Assembly (NCBI RefSeq): GCF_014650675.1
Contig: NZ_BMVK01000008.1
Span: forward strand, 277,916-341,915
Direction: 5' to 3'
Length of the DNA stretch: 64,000 nt
DNA from: Streptomyces anulatus
GTDB taxonomy: Bacteria; Actinomycetota; Actinomycetes; Streptomycetales; Streptomycetaceae
Positions 6,992 through 14,822 of this stretch are shown here, piece by piece. Position numbers and translations under genes: made by a program. Positions within the stretch are counted from its first letter, which is position 1; each line of letters opens with the position of its first letter. Under the pieces are notes generated by a model. The model was not told the origin of the DNA and did not search any database. It saw only the letters and a list, made by a program, of their open reading frames with translations.

Positions 6992-9445
6992 CTACTCCTG
7001 AACGGCCCTACGGCGTCGGCGCATCCACCACATCAGCGCGCCACCGGCCGCCGCGAGAGCTGCGGCGATGCCGACGAAGAGGCCGACCGGGGTGCTGCTG
7101 CCGGTGTCGGCGAGGTCGCCGTCGGGGTCCGGCTTGTTCCCGGGCGGGGCCGGCGTGCCGTCGTCACCGGGGGTACTGGGGTCCGGTGCCGGGGACGACG
7201 GAGGGTCGGTCGGCCTGCCCGTGTCCGACGGGGTCGGTGTGGGCGTGGGCTTGGGGTCGCCGCCCGGGTCCTCACCGCTCCCCCCGTCCGCGGGGCCCGC
7301 TCCGAGGTAGACGGTGTCGAGGTCCCGGTAGGAAGCGTCGTCGGACTTACGGGAGTTGACGACGGTGTTGTCGAGGTCCCGGTTCTGCGCGGTGAACTGG
7401 GCCTTGGGGATGTTCCGCTTCGGCTGCCGGGAGAAGTCGACGCCGCCGACTCCCTGGTTGTAGACCTTGCCGCCGTACTTCAGCTCGAACCACTCGATCC
7501 CCTTCTTGATCGAGTCCATGTAGCGGTTCCAGACCTGCTCACGGTTCCAGTCCTGGTGGGGGTCGCGCAGCGGCCACGCGGTCACGTCGTCGCTGTTGAT
7601 GATCTTGCGGAAGTCCGTGGGCTTCTTGGCGTCCTGCTGCCGGATGTACTCGGCGGCGACACGGGCGGTGTAGACGGCCCGCAGGTCGGCGTAGTCGCGG
7701 TCGGTGTTGACGCGCTCCTCCACGAGCGGCATCACGTTCGTGGCGATGGACCGCTCGATCGCCTTCTTCTCGGCGTCGGACAGGTCCTTGCACTCGGTGG
7801 AGCCGGGGACGGTGTAGTCCACGTCGAGCCACTGCGTGCTGACCTTGAGGGGTGCGTCGAGGATGTAGATCCCGCCGTCCTCCTCACGGACCTGGGCGGG
7901 CTTCGGCTCGATCCACATCCGTACGCCCGGGAAGCACGGCATCCCGTTCCGGCGCGGCGCCGTGTCCCAGTACCGCTTGGCCCCGGGGTGCTTGTCCGGG
8001 TTCACGGCCTCGCTGAAGTCGTGCTTCATCTCCAGGTCGGCCTCCAGGAGGACACGTCCGGCGTCGGTCTTGCCGAACTTCGTGTCCATGACCTTGTTCG
8101 GCTGGTCCGGGTTCAGGTTCACCCAGAACTTGTCGGGGGTGAGCGCGAGCCAGGTGAACAGGGCGTCGGAGGAGAGCTGCATCCGGACCTCGCCGCCGAA
8201 GCCGGGGTTGTTGTCCGGGTCGGGCATCTGGTCGGACTTCATCGAGTACGACATGCCCTTGCCCTTGCCGAGCCCCCCGACGTAACGGAGTTCGAGGGTG
8301 GTGAAGTCGACGCCGCCCGGGCCGCCCCTGGGGAGGGTGCCCCTCGGGTCCAGCCGGTTGGCGTCCCGCTGGAAGCGCTTCGCCTCCTCCAGGGTCTTGC
8401 CGGAGGACAGGGCGCGCTCGTTGGCGGGGCCGCGGGTGCCGCAGGTGTTGGCGCCGGCCGCCATCAGCCGGGGACCGGTCTGGCAGGCGGGGGCGAACCA
8501 GCGCTGGTGGTCGGAGTACCCGCGGATCGGAGTGGTCTTGGGGACCGGGTTGTACATCCGCTGGTTGCCCCGGACCTGGCCGGTCTTCCCGTTGCGCATG
8601 TTCCGCACGTCGCGCTCCAGGTCGGCGATGTGCTTGACCTGGCCCTTGGTGAACTTCTTCGCGCCGCTGTAGCGGAAGGTGTGGTCCGGCATCGACCGGG
8701 CGACGACGCGGTCCTTCGCGAGCTGCTTGGTCGTCAGCTTCGAGTTCGACTTGAACTCGTTGAATTCCTTCTTCGCCTTGTTGTAGGCGTCGTACCGGCG
8801 TTCGCCGACCTTCTCACCGTTCTGGTCGAACAGCTCGACGGTGACCTCGCACAACCAGTCCGGGCCGATCAGCTTGTAGTCGCGGACCAGTTGCCGCTCG
8901 AAGCCCGAGCCCTTGTGGTTGTTGACCTGGTTGCGAATGTACCGCTTGTCGAACCAGTGCTTGAATCCCAGGCCCTCTTTGTTCGCGAAGTACCGGGCGT
9001 AGATCTCCATCGCACGGTCGGCGGGATTCTTCGACGTGTCGGCGATCTTCTTCCAGGCGGCGACATTCTTGTCCGGGTCGCCGGGCACCTGGGACAGGGC
9101 CTTCTTCTTCTCGGCGGCCGTCGGGGCCTTCAGCCCGTCGTACGCCTGCCCGGGAAGGTCGAACTCGAAGTTCTTCGGGAGAGCCCTGTCCTTGTAGATC
9201 GGGCCGGTGAGATCATCAGGGAACCCGGAGTTCGCCGGGGTCTGCGCGGCGGGCTTGAAGCCGTTGCGAACGTCGCAGCGCTTCCCCGAGCCGGGCTTCA
9301 TCTTCGCGGTGACGGGCGGACCCGCCGCCCGGGCGGTCTCGATGGCGGGCAGACCGGTCACGGCGACTGCGGCGGCAAGGCCGAAAGCAGCAGTGAAACG
9401 GGCCGCGAACCGCCACCAGGACGGTATACGGAACGTGTGATTCAA
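6992..9445 (-). CDS. Large secreted surface protein with LAxTG sorting signal, unknown function
   Basis: This protein of about 817 residues has a complete cell-wall sorting signal: proline/Thr/Asp-rich linker, LADTG (coding bases 7100-7114), hydrophobic helix (VGLFVGIAAALAAAGGALMW) and a tail of basic residues. LAxTG is the motif of Streptomyces class E sortases. The N-terminus carries a signal peptide (SWWRFAARFTAAFGLAAAVA, cleavage near ARAAG). I prefer TTG at 9445, with GAGGGAAAG just upstream; the frame is open to an ATG at 9535, which would add 30 residues before the signal peptide. The 650-residue ectodomain is Lys/Asp-rich with few Cys and matches no family I recognise. It is monocistronic. 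An enzymatic or adhesive role is possible but unproven. Confidence 0.85.
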   Translation of the reverse strand: MNHTFRIPSWWRFAARFTAAFGLAAAVAVTGLPAIETARAAGPPVTAKMKPGSGKRCDVRNGFKPAAQTPANSGFPDDLTGPIYKDRALPKNFEFDLPGQAYDGLKAPTAAEKKKALSQVPGDPDKNVAAWKKIADTSKNPADRAMEIYARYFANKEGLGFKHWFDKRYIRNQVNNHKGSGFERQLVRDYKLIGPDWLCEVTVELFDQNGEKVGERRYDAYNKAKKEFNEFKSNSKLTTKQLAKDRVVARSMPDHTFRYSGAKKFTKGQVKHIADLERDVRNMRNGKTGQVRGNQRMYNPVPKTTPIRGYSDHQRWFAPACQTGPRLMAAGANTCGTRGPANERALSSGKTLEEAKRFQRDANRLDPRGTLPRGGPGGVDFTTLELRYVGGLGKGKGMSYSMKSDQMPDPDNNPGFGGEVRMQLSSDALFTWLALTPDKFWVNLNPDQPNKVMDTKFGKTDAGRVLLEADLEMKHDFSEAVNPDKHPGAKRYWDTAPRRNGMPCFPGVRMWIEPKPAQVREEDGGIYILDAPLKVSTQWLDVDYTVPGSTECKDLSDAEKKAIERSIATNVMPLVEERVNTDRDYADLRAVYTARVAAEYIRQQDAKKPTDFRKIINSDDVTAWPLRDPHQDWNREQVWNRYMDSIKKGIEWFELKYGGKVYNQGVGGVDFSRQPKRNIPKAQFTAQNRDLDNTVVNSRKSDDASYRDLDTVYLGAGPADGGSGEDPGGDPKPTPTPTPSDTGRPTDPPSSPAPDPSTPGDDGTPAPPGNKPDPDGDLADTGSSTPVGLFVGIAAALAAAGGALMWWMRRRRRAVQE

Positions 9446-9611
9446 GGGCTCGTCTTTCCCTCTCGTGAGGGGCCTTGATGGGTCGTGGGCGGCACGCCAG
9501 GCCCCCGTGACATGTACGCGCCGCCCGAACACCATAGACCCGGCGAGCCCCGCGAGAAGAAGGAGTTCCGGGCGTGTCGACGGCCCGAACTTCCTTATGA
9601 AGAACGTGAGT

Positions 9612-10328
9612 TCACACGAAGTACAAGGCCTCCATACTCTGCACGGAATCCTCGGAATGCCTCACCCGGAATGCCGTGGTCTCCATCTCCTCCCACCCCC
9701 ATGGATCGGAGGGGCCCAGCGCCAGCCCGGCCAGTGACGCCCACGCGACCTCGTTCGCGGCCTCGCGCAGGTCGACACCGGCGTTGTCGAGCTGCCAGCC
9801 CTTCAGCCCCAGAGAGGCGATCACCGCGCGCGGGTCGCCCGTGACGACGAACGGCTCGCCCCCGGGCCAGCCGGAGGCGTGGAACATCGCCCCGTCCGGC
9901 AGCCACACGAGGTCCTCGGTGTGCTCCATGCCGCCGTAGTAGGTGACCCGGCCCACGATCCGGGCGTCGGGGAACCGCTCGCGCAGCGCCCGGGCCGCCG
10001 ACCGCAACGGCTCGTCGTTGCCGTCGGTCGCGAACGCCGGATGCACGATGCTCAGCGTTCCGCCCCACGCGGCGGCGTGGACGACGTCCAGATCGGCACG
10101 CACGGAGGACGGCAACGGCGTCAGCACCGAGCGCGCCCCGAGGTCCTCCAGGACCTCCTCGATCCCCTCGAACGACGCCGCGAACGCACGGGCCCGCTCC
10201 GGGTCCTGGGGAGGGAGGCTGCGGGCGTCGACGTCGAACGGCGGCTGGGCGACGGTGAGATGGCACAGTCCCATCGAGCCGCGCACGGTCCGGTCCGGGG
10301 CGGATGTCCAGTGGTCGGTGTCAGTCAT
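9612..10328 (-). CDS. DUF6333-like protein
   Basis: This 238-residue cytoplasmic protein starts at ATG 10328 (GTG at 10337 is possible). There is no signal peptide or membrane helix. The N-terminal pattern (DHWTSAPDRTVRGSMGLCHL) and the central THTED-like block (GGMEHTEDLVWLPDG) resemble a Streptomyces family that I believe is named DUF6333; I am moderately sure of the name and know no function. The C-terminal segment PSDPWGWEEMETTAFRVR is also family-like. It lies tail to head between two secreted-protein genes, with its own 5' gap. Confidence 0.65.
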   Translation of the reverse strand: MTDTDHWTSAPDRTVRGSMGLCHLTVAQPPFDVDARSLPPQDPERARAFAASFEGIEEVLEDLGARSVLTPLPSSVRADLDVVHAAAWGGTLSIVHPAFATDGNDEPLRSAARALRERFPDARIVGRVTYYGGMEHTEDLVWLPDGAMFHASGWPGGEPFVVTGDPRAVIASLGLKGWQLDNAGVDLREAANEVAWASLAGLALGPSDPWGWEEMETTAFRVRHSEDSVQSMEALYFV

Positions 10329-10407
10329 GCGGGCCACGGTAGTGGCCCGAGGTTCCGCACCCCCCGCCCCGGTTCACCACCCCCGGCCGTGCCGATGCCT
10401 ACCGGAA

Positions 10408-10447
10408 CGCCTCCGCCACCGGCCGTTCGGGGCCGGTGGCGGAGGCG
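10408..10447. terminator. Intrinsic hairpin terminator after the VCBS protein
   Basis: Perfect 17-base arms (10408-10424 and 10431-10447) with a 6-base loop lie 35 bases past the stop of the leftward gene at 10483. The stem is very GC-rich and there is no U tract. Confidence 0.75.
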
Positions 10448-10482
10448 GATCGCACTGCGTACGAAAATCGGTGCTGGAGGGA

Positions 10483-12015
10483 CTAGTTGGCAGGCGGCGG
10501 GGTGATGACGGGGGTGCCGAAGCTGCCGTTGCCCTTGCCCGGGTAGGCGAGGATGTTGCCGTTGGCGTGCAGGGCGATGAGGTCGTGCTTCTTGTCGGCG
10601 TTGAAGTCCGCGGAGTCGAGCATGCGCATGTTCTGCCAGCCGTCACCGGTCTTGACGCCGGTGTTGAAGGTGCCGTTGCCCTTGCCCTCGTAGAGGTTCA
10701 GGCTGCCGTTGTCGTGGACGGCGTAGAGGTCGATCCGGCCGTCGCCGGTGAACTCACCGCCGGCGACCAGGCGCATGCCCTGCCATCCGGTACCGGCCTG
10801 GACACCGGCGGCGAAGCCGTTGCCCTTGCCCGCGTAGAAGTAGAGGGTGCCGTTGGTGTGGACGGCCATCAGGTCGGCCTTCTTGTCGCCGTTGAAGTCA
10901 CCGGCGCCGACCAGGCGGATGTTGTTCCATCCGCTGCCGACGATCGAGGACCCGGTGACGCCGCCCGTCCCGTTGCCGGGGTAGAGGTAGAGGTCGCCAT
11001 TGTTGTGGGTGCCGAGAATGTCCGGCTTGCCGTCTCCGGTGAAGTCGGCGGTGCTCAGCATGCGCATCCCGCTCCACCGGCCCGGGCTGACCTTGACGGG
11101 CGCACCGAAGCCGCCCTGGCCGTCACTGGGGTGGAGGTAGAGAAGCTCGTCGTCCCCGTCGACGGCGAGCAGGTCGCCCTTGCCGTCGCCGTTGAAGTCG
11201 GTGGACGTCATCAGCAGCGCCCACGACCGCTTCACGGTCGTGGCGATCCAGCCGGCCACGTCGTCGGTGCGCGTGGCGAGGGCGTCGGTGCGGGTCTCGG
11301 TCACGCCCAGGCAACCGCCCTGGAAGGAGCGGGTCGCGATGCCCTGGAGTTCGACACCGCCGGCGGTCTCGCGCAGCAGCGGGGCCCCGGTGTCGCCCTT
11401 GCACAGTGCGTCGTTCGCGGTGGCACCGGTCAGGGACAGCTCGGTGGCGGAGACCGAACCCACCGTCATCGATGCCGCGTGGGCCGTGTCCGGCACCCAC
11501 TCCGTCTTGGTGCGGCCGAAACCGACCGCCCGCAGGGTGTCGCCCTGGCCCGCGGGAGAGGCGCTCACCGCGAAGGGCGTGCTGCCGGTGGCGGGCGCGG
11601 CGATACGGGCCATGACCAGGTCGCGGCCGGCGGAGGGGATCAGCTCGACGACTTCGGAGACGTGTCCGCCGGTGCCCGACAGCGAGCTGCGGCCGATGGT
11701 CGCCATGGTCTTCAGGGCGGGCTTGCCCGCGGGGATCTCCACCGATTCGCCGGGGTTGGCGGCGAAGCAGCTCGCCGCGGTCAGCACCCACTGGCGGTCG
11801 ACCAGCGCGCCGGAACAGGAGCGGGTGGTGTCGCCCTCACCGATGTGGAGGCGTGCGGTGGATGCCTGAAGAGCGGCGGGGGCCGCGGAACCGACGACGG
11901 CCACGGCCTGGGTGCCGGTGATGGCGGCAGAGCCGGCGGTGGCTGCCAGGACCGTTCCGAGAACGGCGAGGCGCGTGCTTGTACGTGTACGTCTGCGGGA
12001 CACGGGTGGGATCAT
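10483..12015 (-). CDS. Secreted trypsin-fold (S1-like) protein with VCBS/FG-GAP repeats; catalytic His and Ser replaced
   Basis: The product of about 510 residues has a basic N-terminus and signal peptide (RRRTRTSTRLAVLGTVLAAT), a trypsin-like domain, then five or more FG-GAP/VCBS repeats with DFNGDGKGDL and DFTGDGKPD calcium-loop motifs that fold as a propeller. In the S1 domain the usual TAAHC is TAASC (Ser at 11770-11772), and the usual GDSGGP is GDTGAP (Thr at 11389-11391). The Asp block (GRDLVMARI) remains. The protein is therefore probably not an active serine protease but a binding protein. ATG 12015 is used; GTG 12003 has better spacing from AAGGA. A terminator follows. Confidence 0.9.
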   Translation of the reverse strand: MIPPVSRRRTRTSTRLAVLGTVLAATAGSAAITGTQAVAVVGSAAPAALQASTARLHIGEGDTTRSCSGALVDRQWVLTAASCFAANPGESVEIPAGKPALKTMATIGRSSLSGTGGHVSEVVELIPSAGRDLVMARIAAPATGSTPFAVSASPAGQGDTLRAVGFGRTKTEWVPDTAHAASMTVGSVSATELSLTGATANDALCKGDTGAPLLRETAGGVELQGIATRSFQGGCLGVTETRTDALATRTDDVAGWIATTVKRSWALLMTSTDFNGDGKGDLLAVDGDDELLYLHPSDGQGGFGAPVKVSPGRWSGMRMLSTADFTGDGKPDILGTHNNGDLYLYPGNGTGGVTGSSIVGSGWNNIRLVGAGDFNGDKKADLMAVHTNGTLYFYAGKGNGFAAGVQAGTGWQGMRLVAGGEFTGDGRIDLYAVHDNGSLNLYEGKGNGTFNTGVKTGDGWQNMRMLDSADFNADKKHDLIALHANGNILAYPGKGNGSFGTPVITPPPAN

Positions 12016-12356
12016 CCTTGCTGTAGGTCGAAGGACGACTGGGAGGGGCCGTCGTCCGCTACGGCCGGTGCGATGAGCCGCTCGGTGCCCGATCCGTCCG
12101 ACGCCCCTCCCGTCGTCAAGCGGATCGACGCGTCGGCGTGAGTCCGCCGAAATGATCCACCCCCCGGCCCGGCATTGCCGATCATTGAATAAGACCAGCT
12201 GCAGCAAGATCCGACCAGGCGAAAACAGGCGAGTAAAGCATTGCAAAAACCGCTTCACGGACGTGAGTTGTGTCACTCGCGCAAGAGTTGTGGTTATTTT
12301 GCGCAGGATTTAGACCTGAATTCGGTCATCCAGTCGTCCGGTCGTCCGGCATCCAG
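12016..12356. other. Intergenic region, AT-rich promoter-like centre
   Basis: No gene is credible here. The part from about 12165 to 12330 is unusually A/T-rich for this genome (TTGAATAAG, GCATTGCAAAAAC, GTTATTTTGCG) and probably holds the promoter of the leftward VCBS-protein gene. The right end (12327-12385) has short imperfect repeats of CATCCGG/CGTCCGG type that run into the stop of the next gene. Confidence 0.5.
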
Positions 12357-12797
12357 TCATCCGGCCGTCCGGTCATCCGGCCGGAAAGCTCGGCCCTCCT
12401 GGTCCGGGGCGGTGGACCGTACCAGGGAGACGGGCTCCGTCTGCTGGTCCGAGGCGGAGACGCGGGTGGTGTGGCGGGTGAGGCGCAGGCCCATGGCGGT
12501 GAGGACGTCGGTGTCGTAGAGCGCGCACAGGAGCGCCGCCGCGGCCGGGAGCGACAGCGGAGTGGCCGGATCGTGCCCGAGCAGGGCGGCCGTGTCGGGG
12601 TCGTTGAGGGCGGCCTGCCCGGCATGGGCGAGCACCTGACGGGGGTCGTCGACGATGAGCTCGTCGATCTGGATCCGCTGGGCGCGGACGCGCAGATCGA
12701 GCGGGCGGGCCGGGGCGGGCCTCGGGGCCCCGACGACGGACCGGAGCTTCGGGTGGGCCGGGCGGGTCAGGTCGGTCAGGTCGGTCAGGTGCTTCAT
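12357..12797 (-). CDS. Hypothetical protein, 146 residues
   Basis: The ATG at 12797 (MKHLTDLTDLTRPAHPKLRS) is preferred to longer options because the upstream part is a run of 15-base repeats. The protein is soluble, without signal peptide or helix. The centre (DELIVDDPRQVLAHAGQAAL, then LPAAAALLCALYDTDVLTAM) suggests a small helical domain, similar in style to Streptomyces proteins encoded opposite XRE regulators. I do not recognise a named family. It is divergent from the XRE gene at 13101 across about 300 bases. Confidence 0.6.
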   Translation of the reverse strand: MKHLTDLTDLTRPAHPKLRSVVGAPRPAPARPLDLRVRAQRIQIDELIVDDPRQVLAHAGQAALNDPDTAALLGHDPATPLSLPAAAALLCALYDTDVLTAMGLRLTRHTTRVSASDQQTEPVSLVRSTAPDQEGRAFRPDDRTAG

Positions 12798-12823
12798 GCG
12801 GTGGCTCCAGAGAACGGTCCGCC

Positions 12824-12876
12824 GGAACGGCGGTGCGTGGAACGGCGGTGCGCGGAACGGCAGTGCACGGAACGGC
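12824..12876. repeat. 15-bp tandem repeat, about 3.5 copies
   Basis: Units GGAACGGCGGTGCGT / GGAACGGCGGTGCGC / GGAACGGCAGTGCAC follow each other at 12824, 12839 and 12854, with a partial fourth at 12869. They lie in the 5' region of the leftward hypothetical gene at 12797. The 303-base gap 12798-13100 holds nothing else I can support. Confidence 0.75.
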
Positions 12877-13100
12877 TGGGGCGCGGGTGGCCGGGGGCGG
12901 GACGGCTGGGGCGGGCCGAGGCAGGAGGGCGAGCAAGATCGGTCCGGTCTCACCGAGTTGGTGTGCGGAGGGGCCGGACATGCTTACCTTGAGAGCGCCG
13001 TGCGACCGTCGCAAGGTGCGCTGTGTGCACTGTGCGCAGACTGCGCGGAATGTCGGATAGATCGAGCCGGAGCGGGGACCGGAGCGGGAAGGGGGACGCC

Positions 13101-13967
13101 GTGGCGCGCGAGCGGTCGGGCCGGACGGCGCGGCATCTGGTCCTGGTGGCCCGCCTGCGGCGACTGCGGGAGGGCGCCGGTCTGTCCGTCCCCCAGGCCG
13201 CCACGCAGCTGGGATGGCATCCCTCGACGCTGCGGCGGCTGGAACAGGCGCAGACCTCCCTCGACGTGGGGCAGGTGTCCGCCCTGCTCGCCGCCTACGG
13301 GGCGGGGGCGGCGGAGGCCGACGACATCATGGGGCGGCTCAACGCGGCCAACATGCCCGGCTGGTGGCACCCGTGGCGCGACGCGATGGCTCCCTGGCTG
13401 ATGGACCTGATGAGCGTGGAGTCCGCGGCCGGCGTCGTACGCACCTGGGACCCGGCGCTGGTTCCCCTGCTGCTGCGGACCCCGGCCTACGCGATGGCCG
13501 TGGACGAACTCAGGTGCCCCGACCGGGACGCGGCCGGGCGGCGGCGGGCGGACTTCCTGGTCGAGCGTCAGAAGCGGCTCCAGGAGCAGCAGACCCGGCT
13601 CTGGGCGCTGCTTCCCGTCACCGCCCTGCGGGTCCGGGTGGGCGGCGACGACGTGATGCGCGAGCAGGTCAGGACGATCCAGCAGATCGCGGAGCGCGGG
13701 GATGTGACGGTGCAACTGCACCCCGAGTACGCGCCGCCGCACCCGCTGACCGGTGTCCCGGCACTGACCCTCTACCGGGTGGAGATCCGGGAGATCGCGG
13801 ACCATGTGGTGCGGGAGGGCGGGCTCCCCGGCACGGCGGAGGTGTGGGACAGCCCCCACCCCGTGCAGACGTATCAGGGAATGCTGGACGTGTCCTGTGT
13901 GATGGCGATGCGGCCGGCCCGAACAGGAGAGGTACTACAGGATGAGTACGACCGGAAATGGGCCTGA
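13101..13967 (+). CDS. XRE-family regulator with DUF5753 domain
   Basis: The GTG at 13101 follows GGGAAGGGGGA at good spacing; an in-frame ATG at 13050 lacks such a site. The 288-residue product begins with an HTH_31/XRE helix-turn-helix (LRRLREGAGLSVPQAATQLG, then WHPSTLRRLEQ) at residues 15-70. A DUF5753 effector-like domain follows (TWDPALVPLLLRTPAYAMAV, ERQKRLQEQQ, LPGTAEVWDSP), as in WhiJ- or Scr1-like Streptomyces regulators. The last bases overlap the start of the methyltransferase gene at 13942, so the two are translationally coupled. This context is common for the family and hints that the methyltransferase belongs to the same response. Confidence 0.9.
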   Translation: MARERSGRTARHLVLVARLRRLREGAGLSVPQAATQLGWHPSTLRRLEQAQTSLDVGQVSALLAAYGAGAAEADDIMGRLNAANMPGWWHPWRDAMAPWLMDLMSVESAAGVVRTWDPALVPLLLRTPAYAMAVDELRCPDRDAAGRRRADFLVERQKRLQEQQTRLWALLPVTALRVRVGGDDVMREQVRTIQQIAERGDVTVQLHPEYAPPHPLTGVPALTLYRVEIREIADHVVREGGLPGTAEVWDSPHPVQTYQGMLDVSCVMAMRPARTGEVLQDEYDRKWA

Positions 13968-14748
13968 ACTGCCCGCGCAGATCGACACGAGCGTCGCGCA
14001 CTCCGCACGTGTCTGGAACTACTGGCTCGGCGGCAAGGACAACTTCCCGGCGGACCGGGCGGCGGGCGACGCCTACCGTGAGAAGTACCCGCTGATCGAG
14101 ACGTTCGCGAAGGAGTCGCGGGACTTCCTGCGCCGGACGGTCACCCATCTCGCCCGGGACGCCGGAATCCGCCAGTTCCTCGACGTGGGCGCGGGGCTGC
14201 CGACCGCGAACAACACGCACGAGGTCGCCCAGCGGATAGCCCCGGACTCCCGGATCGTCTACGTCGACCACGACCCCCTGGTGCTCCTGCACGTCCACGC
14301 GCTGCTGACCAGCACCCCCGAGGGTGCGACCGCCTACGTCGAGGCGGACATGCGCGACACGGAGACCGTGCTCACCGGGGCGGCGAAGACCCTGGACCTG
14401 ACCCGGCCCGTCGCCCTCGTGATCAGTGACGTCCTGGGGCACATCGTGGACTGGGACGACGCCCTGTCCCTGGTGCGGCGGCTGGTGGACCGCCTGCCCT
14501 CCGGCAGCTACCTCTCGCTCAGCCACTCCACCGCCTCCGACGACGCCCACCGCGCCGTCCAGGACGAGTACAACGCGAGCGGCGCGATCCCGTACATCTT
14601 CCGGGAGCCGGAGACCACGATCGCGTTCTTCGACGGGCTGGAGATGGTGGAGCCGGGCATGGTGTCCTGGCCGAACTGGCGGCCCGACGCGAACACCGGC
14701 ACCACCACGGCCCGGGCCGGGTGGGGCGCGGTCGCCCGCATTCCCTGA
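13942..14748 (+). CDS. SAM-dependent methyltransferase, DUF574 family (second copy)
   Basis: This 268-residue protein has the family blocks: HSARVWNYWLGGKDNFPADR near residue 20, FLDVGAGLPTANNTHE as the SAM-binding loop, YVDHDPLVLLHVHALL, and YVEADMRDTE. It is clearly homologous to the product at 3137-3922 but distinct in sequence. The ATG sits 26 bases inside the upstream XRE gene and has AGGAGAG-like purines before it. Substrate unknown. A GC hairpin follows at 14766-14800. Confidence 0.92.
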   Translation: MSTTGNGPELPAQIDTSVAHSARVWNYWLGGKDNFPADRAAGDAYREKYPLIETFAKESRDFLRRTVTHLARDAGIRQFLDVGAGLPTANNTHEVAQRIAPDSRIVYVDHDPLVLLHVHALLTSTPEGATAYVEADMRDTETVLTGAAKTLDLTRPVALVISDVLGHIVDWDDALSLVRRLVDRLPSGSYLSLSHSTASDDAHRAVQDEYNASGAIPYIFREPETTIAFFDGLEMVEPGMVSWPNWRPDANTGTTTARAGWGAVARIP

Positions 14749-14765
14749 CCCACGTCCGCAACTGC

Positions 14766-14800
14766 CGCGCCGCGCGCGGAACTTCCCCGCGCGCGGCGCG
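14766..14800. terminator. GC-rich hairpin after the methyltransferase
   Basis: Perfect 14-base arms (14766-14779, 14787-14800) with a 7-base loop lie 18 bases past the stop codon. Without a U tract it may terminate only partly before the PucR-like gene at 14823. Confidence 0.55.
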
Positions 14801-14822
14801 CACGGCCCGCAGAGGCTCGCCC

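Noticed and set aside
6798..7001. 67-codon frame that starts inside the palindrome, possible divergent regulator
   Set aside because: It starts at TTG within the operator, has no helix-turn-helix pattern and ends just inside the neighbouring gene.
6842..9478. Long open frame of 878 codons on the plus strand, starting next to the operator array
   Set aside because: It is the complement of the large LAxTG gene. The minus-strand frame has a signal peptide, sorting signal and coherent composition; the plus-strand translation is Val/Gly/Arg-rich without domain sense.
12824..12876. CRISPR or regulatory iterons
   Set aside because: The 15-base units are directly adjacent without spacers and drift in sequence; a simple tandem repeat is enough.
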